Shown here piece by piece: positions 4,515 through 6,204 of a stretch of 6,204 nt of DNA (its first letter is position 1; each line of letters starts with the position of its first letter). The position numbers and the translations under genes were made by a program. The DNA comes from Candidatus Altarchaeota archaeon (GTDB lineage: Archaea > Altiarchaeota > Altiarchaeia > IMC4 > SCGC-AAA252-I15): assembly GCA_026394745.1 (NCBI GenBank), contig JAPKXP010000023.1, forward strand, positions 1-6,204, given 5' to 3'. The notes beneath the pieces were generated by a model. That model saw nothing but the letters and a program-made list of their open reading frames with translations, was not told the DNA's origin and did not search any database.

Positions 4515-4961
4515 ATGATTTTGATTGACGTATCCGGCCTGGTTTTGGGGCGTGTATGCTCCTATGCGGCGAAGAAGGCGCTGCTTGGAGAGGACGTGGT
4601 AGTCATAAACGCGGAGAATGCTCTGGTTTCCGGCGAGAAGGAGCTTGTCTTCAGGCAGAATCTTAAAAAGCTCGACATAAAGAACAAGGGCAACTATACC
4701 CGGGGGCCGTTCCACCAGAAGCGCCCTGACCGGTACGTCCGGCGCGCCATACGAGGCATGCTTCCGTTCGAAAAGATGCGTGGCAGGGAGGCGTTCAAGA
4801 GAGTCAACGTCTATATTGGCGCTCCAGCCGGAGAGATAAAGAAGAATCACGACGTCGAATTGTCCAAGCTTAAGAAGGAAGACTTGAGCGGGTTAAAGAA
4901 GACGCTCCGTAGGAGCGTTACCGTCGGCGATTTGTGCAAGTTCATTGGAGGTAGTTGGTGA
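4515..4961 (+). CDS. rpl13: 50S ribosomal protein uL13
   Basis: uL13 is an early assembly protein of the large subunit that binds 23S rRNA. The 148 residues fit the archaeal family. The N-terminus is DVSGLVLGRVCSYAAKKAL (5-23), then VVVINAENALVSG (28-40). RGPFHQKRPDRYVRRAIRGM spans 63-82, and RAIRGMLP (77-84) is the most diagnostic stretch. The NVYIGAPAGE motif (98-107) precedes a charged C-terminal helix. It starts 4 nt after L18e and its stop codon shares one base with the S9 start (TGATG). Confidence 0.96.
   Translation: MILIDVSGLVLGRVCSYAAKKALLGEDVVVINAENALVSGEKELVFRQNLKKLDIKNKGNYTRGPFHQKRPDRYVRRAIRGMLPFEKMRGREAFKRVNVYIGAPAGEIKKNHDVELSKLKKEDLSGLKKTLRRSVTVGDLCKFIGGSW
4947..4952 (+). promoter_or_regulatory. 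Shine-Dalgarno of S9
   Basis: GGAGGT lies at an 8-nt spacing from the ATG at 4961, inside the end of L13. It is the strongest ribosome-binding site in the window and decides the S9 start. Confidence 0.75.
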
Positions 4962-5377
4962 TGAGCGATAAGATGGTGCACCAGTCAGGCAAGAGGAAGG
5001 AGGCTATAGCGAGGACGACCATAAAGCCGGGCACCGGCTTGATTAGGGTCAACTCAATCCTGCTCGACCAGTTGAACTCAAAGTTCGTGGCAGAGAAAAT
5101 AAGGCAGCCCATGATAATAGCGTCCGACTTCGTGGATTTCAACAAGATTGACATAAGTTCCAAGGTCCAAGGCGGCGGTGTCATGGGCCAGGCCGACGCG
5201 GTCGCGTCCTCTATAGCAAGAGGCCTGGTGGAGTACACGGGCAACGACGGCCTGCTTGAGGCGTACGTCAAGTACGACAGGACTTTAATCGCAGGAGACC
5301 ACAGGCAGACTGAGGTTCACAAGCCAAGCCAGAGCAGTAAGGGGCCGAGGCACAAGAGGCAGAAATCATACAGGTGA
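4961..5377 (+). CDS. rps9: 30S ribosomal protein uS9
   Basis: uS9 is a head protein whose C-terminal tail reaches the P-site tRNA anticodon. The 138-residue reading shows SGKRKEAIARTTIKPGTG (9-26), the GGGVMGQADAVASSIARGL signature (71-89) and the canonical end GPRHKRQKSYR (128-138) with the terminal Arg. I chose the ATG at 4961, whose A is the last base of the L13 stop. GGAGGT (4947-4952) stands 8 nt upstream. Two in-frame alternatives, TTG 4955 and GTG 4958, would add only two residues and are less well spaced. Confidence 0.95.
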   Translation: MSDKMVHQSGKRKEAIARTTIKPGTGLIRVNSILLDQLNSKFVAEKIRQPMIIASDFVDFNKIDISSKVQGGGVMGQADAVASSIARGLVEYTGNDGLLEAYVKYDRTLIAGDHRQTEVHKPSQSSKGPRHKRQKSYR

Positions 5378-5386
5378 GGATTCAAA

Positions 5387-5575
5387 ATGATTATTCCAGT
5401 AAGGTGTTTCACGTGCGGTAAACCGGTGGCCCAGGATTGGGAGGAGTACGTGGAGAGGACCGGTAAGGGCGAGAGCCCGAAGGCTGTGTTAGATTCGCTA
5501 GGGTACGGCAGGTATTGCTGCAGGAGAATGTTCCTAACCCACAGCGAGATAATAGACGAGGCGCCGATGAATTAG
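5387..5575 (+). CDS. rpoN: DNA-directed RNA polymerase subunit N (Rpb10-like)
   Basis: RpoN is the small zinc-bundle subunit that joins the D-L platform to the largest subunits of archaeal RNA polymerase. All family hallmarks are present: MIIPVRCFTCGKP at the N-terminus with C7 and C10, and GYGRYCCRRMFLTH with C44 and C45 completing the zinc site. The length of 62 residues is normal. The ATG is preceded by GGTGAGG (5373-5379) with a 7-nt spacer, and it lies 9 nt after the S9 stop. The C-terminus ends in Pro-Met-Asn. The customary downstream partner rpoK is not found before S2. Confidence 0.97.
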   Translation: MIIPVRCFTCGKPVAQDWEEYVERTGKGESPKAVLDSLGYGRYCCRRMFLTHSEIIDEAPMN

Positions 5576-5586
5576 AGCAGAAGACC

Positions 5587-5590
5587 GAGG
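5587..5590 (+). promoter_or_regulatory. Possible Shine-Dalgarno for S2
   Basis: GAGG stands 8 nt before TTG 5599 and 11 nt before GTG 5602, in the short gap after rpoN. It is the basis for the S2 start proposed here. Confidence 0.4.
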
Positions 5591-5598
5591 AAAAGCTT

Positions 5599-6204
5599 TT
5601 GGTGTCTCTTGACGAGTACCTGTCAAACGGGGTGCATGTGGGGCTCAAGTACAAGACGAGCGACATGAGGCCCTTCATATACAAGATTAGGCCTGACAAG
5701 CTTTGCGTCTTCGACGTGCAGAAGATTGACGAGCGGCTTAGGCTTGCCGCAAAGTTCATTTCCCAGTATGCTCCTGAGGATGTCTTGGTGGTGTCCAACA
5801 GGGTTTACGGCAGGACGCCTGCGAAGAAGTTTTGCGCGGCAGTCGGCTGTAAGGTGGTGAACGAAAGGTTCATCTCCGGGACTCTCACGAACCCAAACAT
5901 AGAGTCTTATTTTGAGCCGAAGTTGATTGTAATTACCGACCCGACCGCTGACCAGCAGGCAATCAACGAGGCTGCTGAGAGCGGAATCACAGTGCTTGCT
6001 GTATGCGACACGAACACCAGGATAAAGAACATAGACTTCGTTGTTCCTTCCAACAACAAGGGTAAGAATTCTCTTGCGTTAATTTATTGGATTCTGACAA
6101 GGGAAATAATGAAAGATAGAAAAGAGAAATTCAATGCTCCATTTGAAGACTTCATATCAAAAGCAGAGCCGCAGCCGTACCCGGTGCATCCACCAAAAGG
6201 CTCA
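5599..6204 (+). CDS. rps2: 30S ribosomal protein uS2 (3' end beyond window; start uncertain)
   Basis: uS2 binds between the 30S head and body. The frame is open to the right edge. It reads SLDEYLSNGVHVG at the start, then DMRPFIYKIRPDKLCVFDVQKIDERLR in mid-N-terminal position. ISGTLTNPN, KLIVITDP, VLAVCDTN and FVVPSNNKGKNSLALIYWIL follow, all typical of archaeal S2. About 202 codons are visible, so probably only a few to some tens are missing. No ATG lies where expected. TTG 5599 is preceded by GAGG (5587-5590) at an 8-nt spacing and is my choice, with GTG 5602 close behind. Conserved-looking residues (EEKL) just upstream in frame suggest a longer protein, but the only upstream start before them is TTG 5515, inside rpoN. 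Confidence 0.9.
   Translation, partial: MVSLDEYLSNGVHVGLKYKTSDMRPFIYKIRPDKLCVFDVQKIDERLRLAAKFISQYAPEDVLVVSNRVYGRTPAKKFCAAVGCKVVNERFISGTLTNPNIESYFEPKLIVITDPTADQQAINEAAESGITVLAVCDTNTRIKNIDFVVPSNNKGKNSLALIYWILTREIMKDRKEKFNAPFEDFISKAEPQPYPVHPPKGS

Noticed and set aside
4446..4850. Minus-strand open frame of 134 codons opposite L18e/L13
   Set aside because: It is antisense to L13, whose motifs are all intact, and has no domain signal or ribosome-binding site.
4955..4960. Upstream TTG/GTG starts for S9
   Set aside because: The ATG at 4961 has a strong GGAGGT at an 8-nt spacing and the common TGATG coupling with L13.
5515..5575. RpoN-S2 fusion by programmed frameshift
   Set aside because: RpoN has a normal complete length and no slippery heptamer or downstream structure is evident at its stop.

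Overview
The window is archaeal chromosomal DNA of roughly even base composition. It holds the S13-S4-S11-rpoD-L18e-L13-S9-rpoN-S2 ribosomal protein and RNA polymerase cluster in its archaeal order, with archaeal-type products (L18e, RpoD, RpoN). It also has a tRNA with an intron at position 37/38, TATA/BRE-like promoters and tRNAs without an encoded CCA. The exact lineage cannot be fixed from this window. Small proteins, a minimal zinc-type RpoD, lysine/glutamate-rich extensions and a relaxed tRNA intron motif would suit a euryarchaeal or DPANN-type genome, but that is a guess.

Region 1 (1-1339, minus strand) is a tight three-gene run read right to left. It contains a metallo-beta-lactamase-fold hydrolase, a HAD-family hydrolase and the first 98 codons of an iron-type alcohol dehydrogenase that runs off the left edge. 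The first two genes look damaged in a complementary way. The metallo-hydrolase stops before its last metal-binding motif, and the HAD gene starts after its catalytic DxD motif. A run of seven G sits exactly where the reading frame changes. This looks like a deletion fusion plus a frameshift, or an assembly fault.

Region 2 (1340-1772) carries no protein gene. It begins with overlapping divergent promoters. A strongly structured stretch of about 220 nt follows, with several stem-loops and at least one pair of mutually exclusive folds. Next is an intron-containing tRNA-Ser(UGA), then a further hairpin and a copy of the tRNA 3' end just before S13. The tRNA acceptor hexamers CCGAGG and CCTCGG each occur three times here. 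This is the most interesting part of the window. It may be a long regulatory or processing leader for the ribosomal operon, and I do not recognise it as a known RNA family.

Region 3 (1773-6204, plus strand) is the compact r-protein/RNA polymerase operon, interrupted by a tRNA-Leu(GAG) between rpoD and L18e. Genes are coupled by 1-nt (L13/S9), 4-nt (S11/rpoD) and 44-nt (S4/S11) overlaps. The products build the small-subunit head and platform (S13, S9, S11), body (S4) and S2, the large-subunit proteins L13 and L18e, and the RNA polymerase assembly subunits RpoD and RpoN. The usual neighbour rpoK is absent between rpoN and S2. S2 lacks a conventional ATG start and is cut by the right edge, probably close to its C-terminus.
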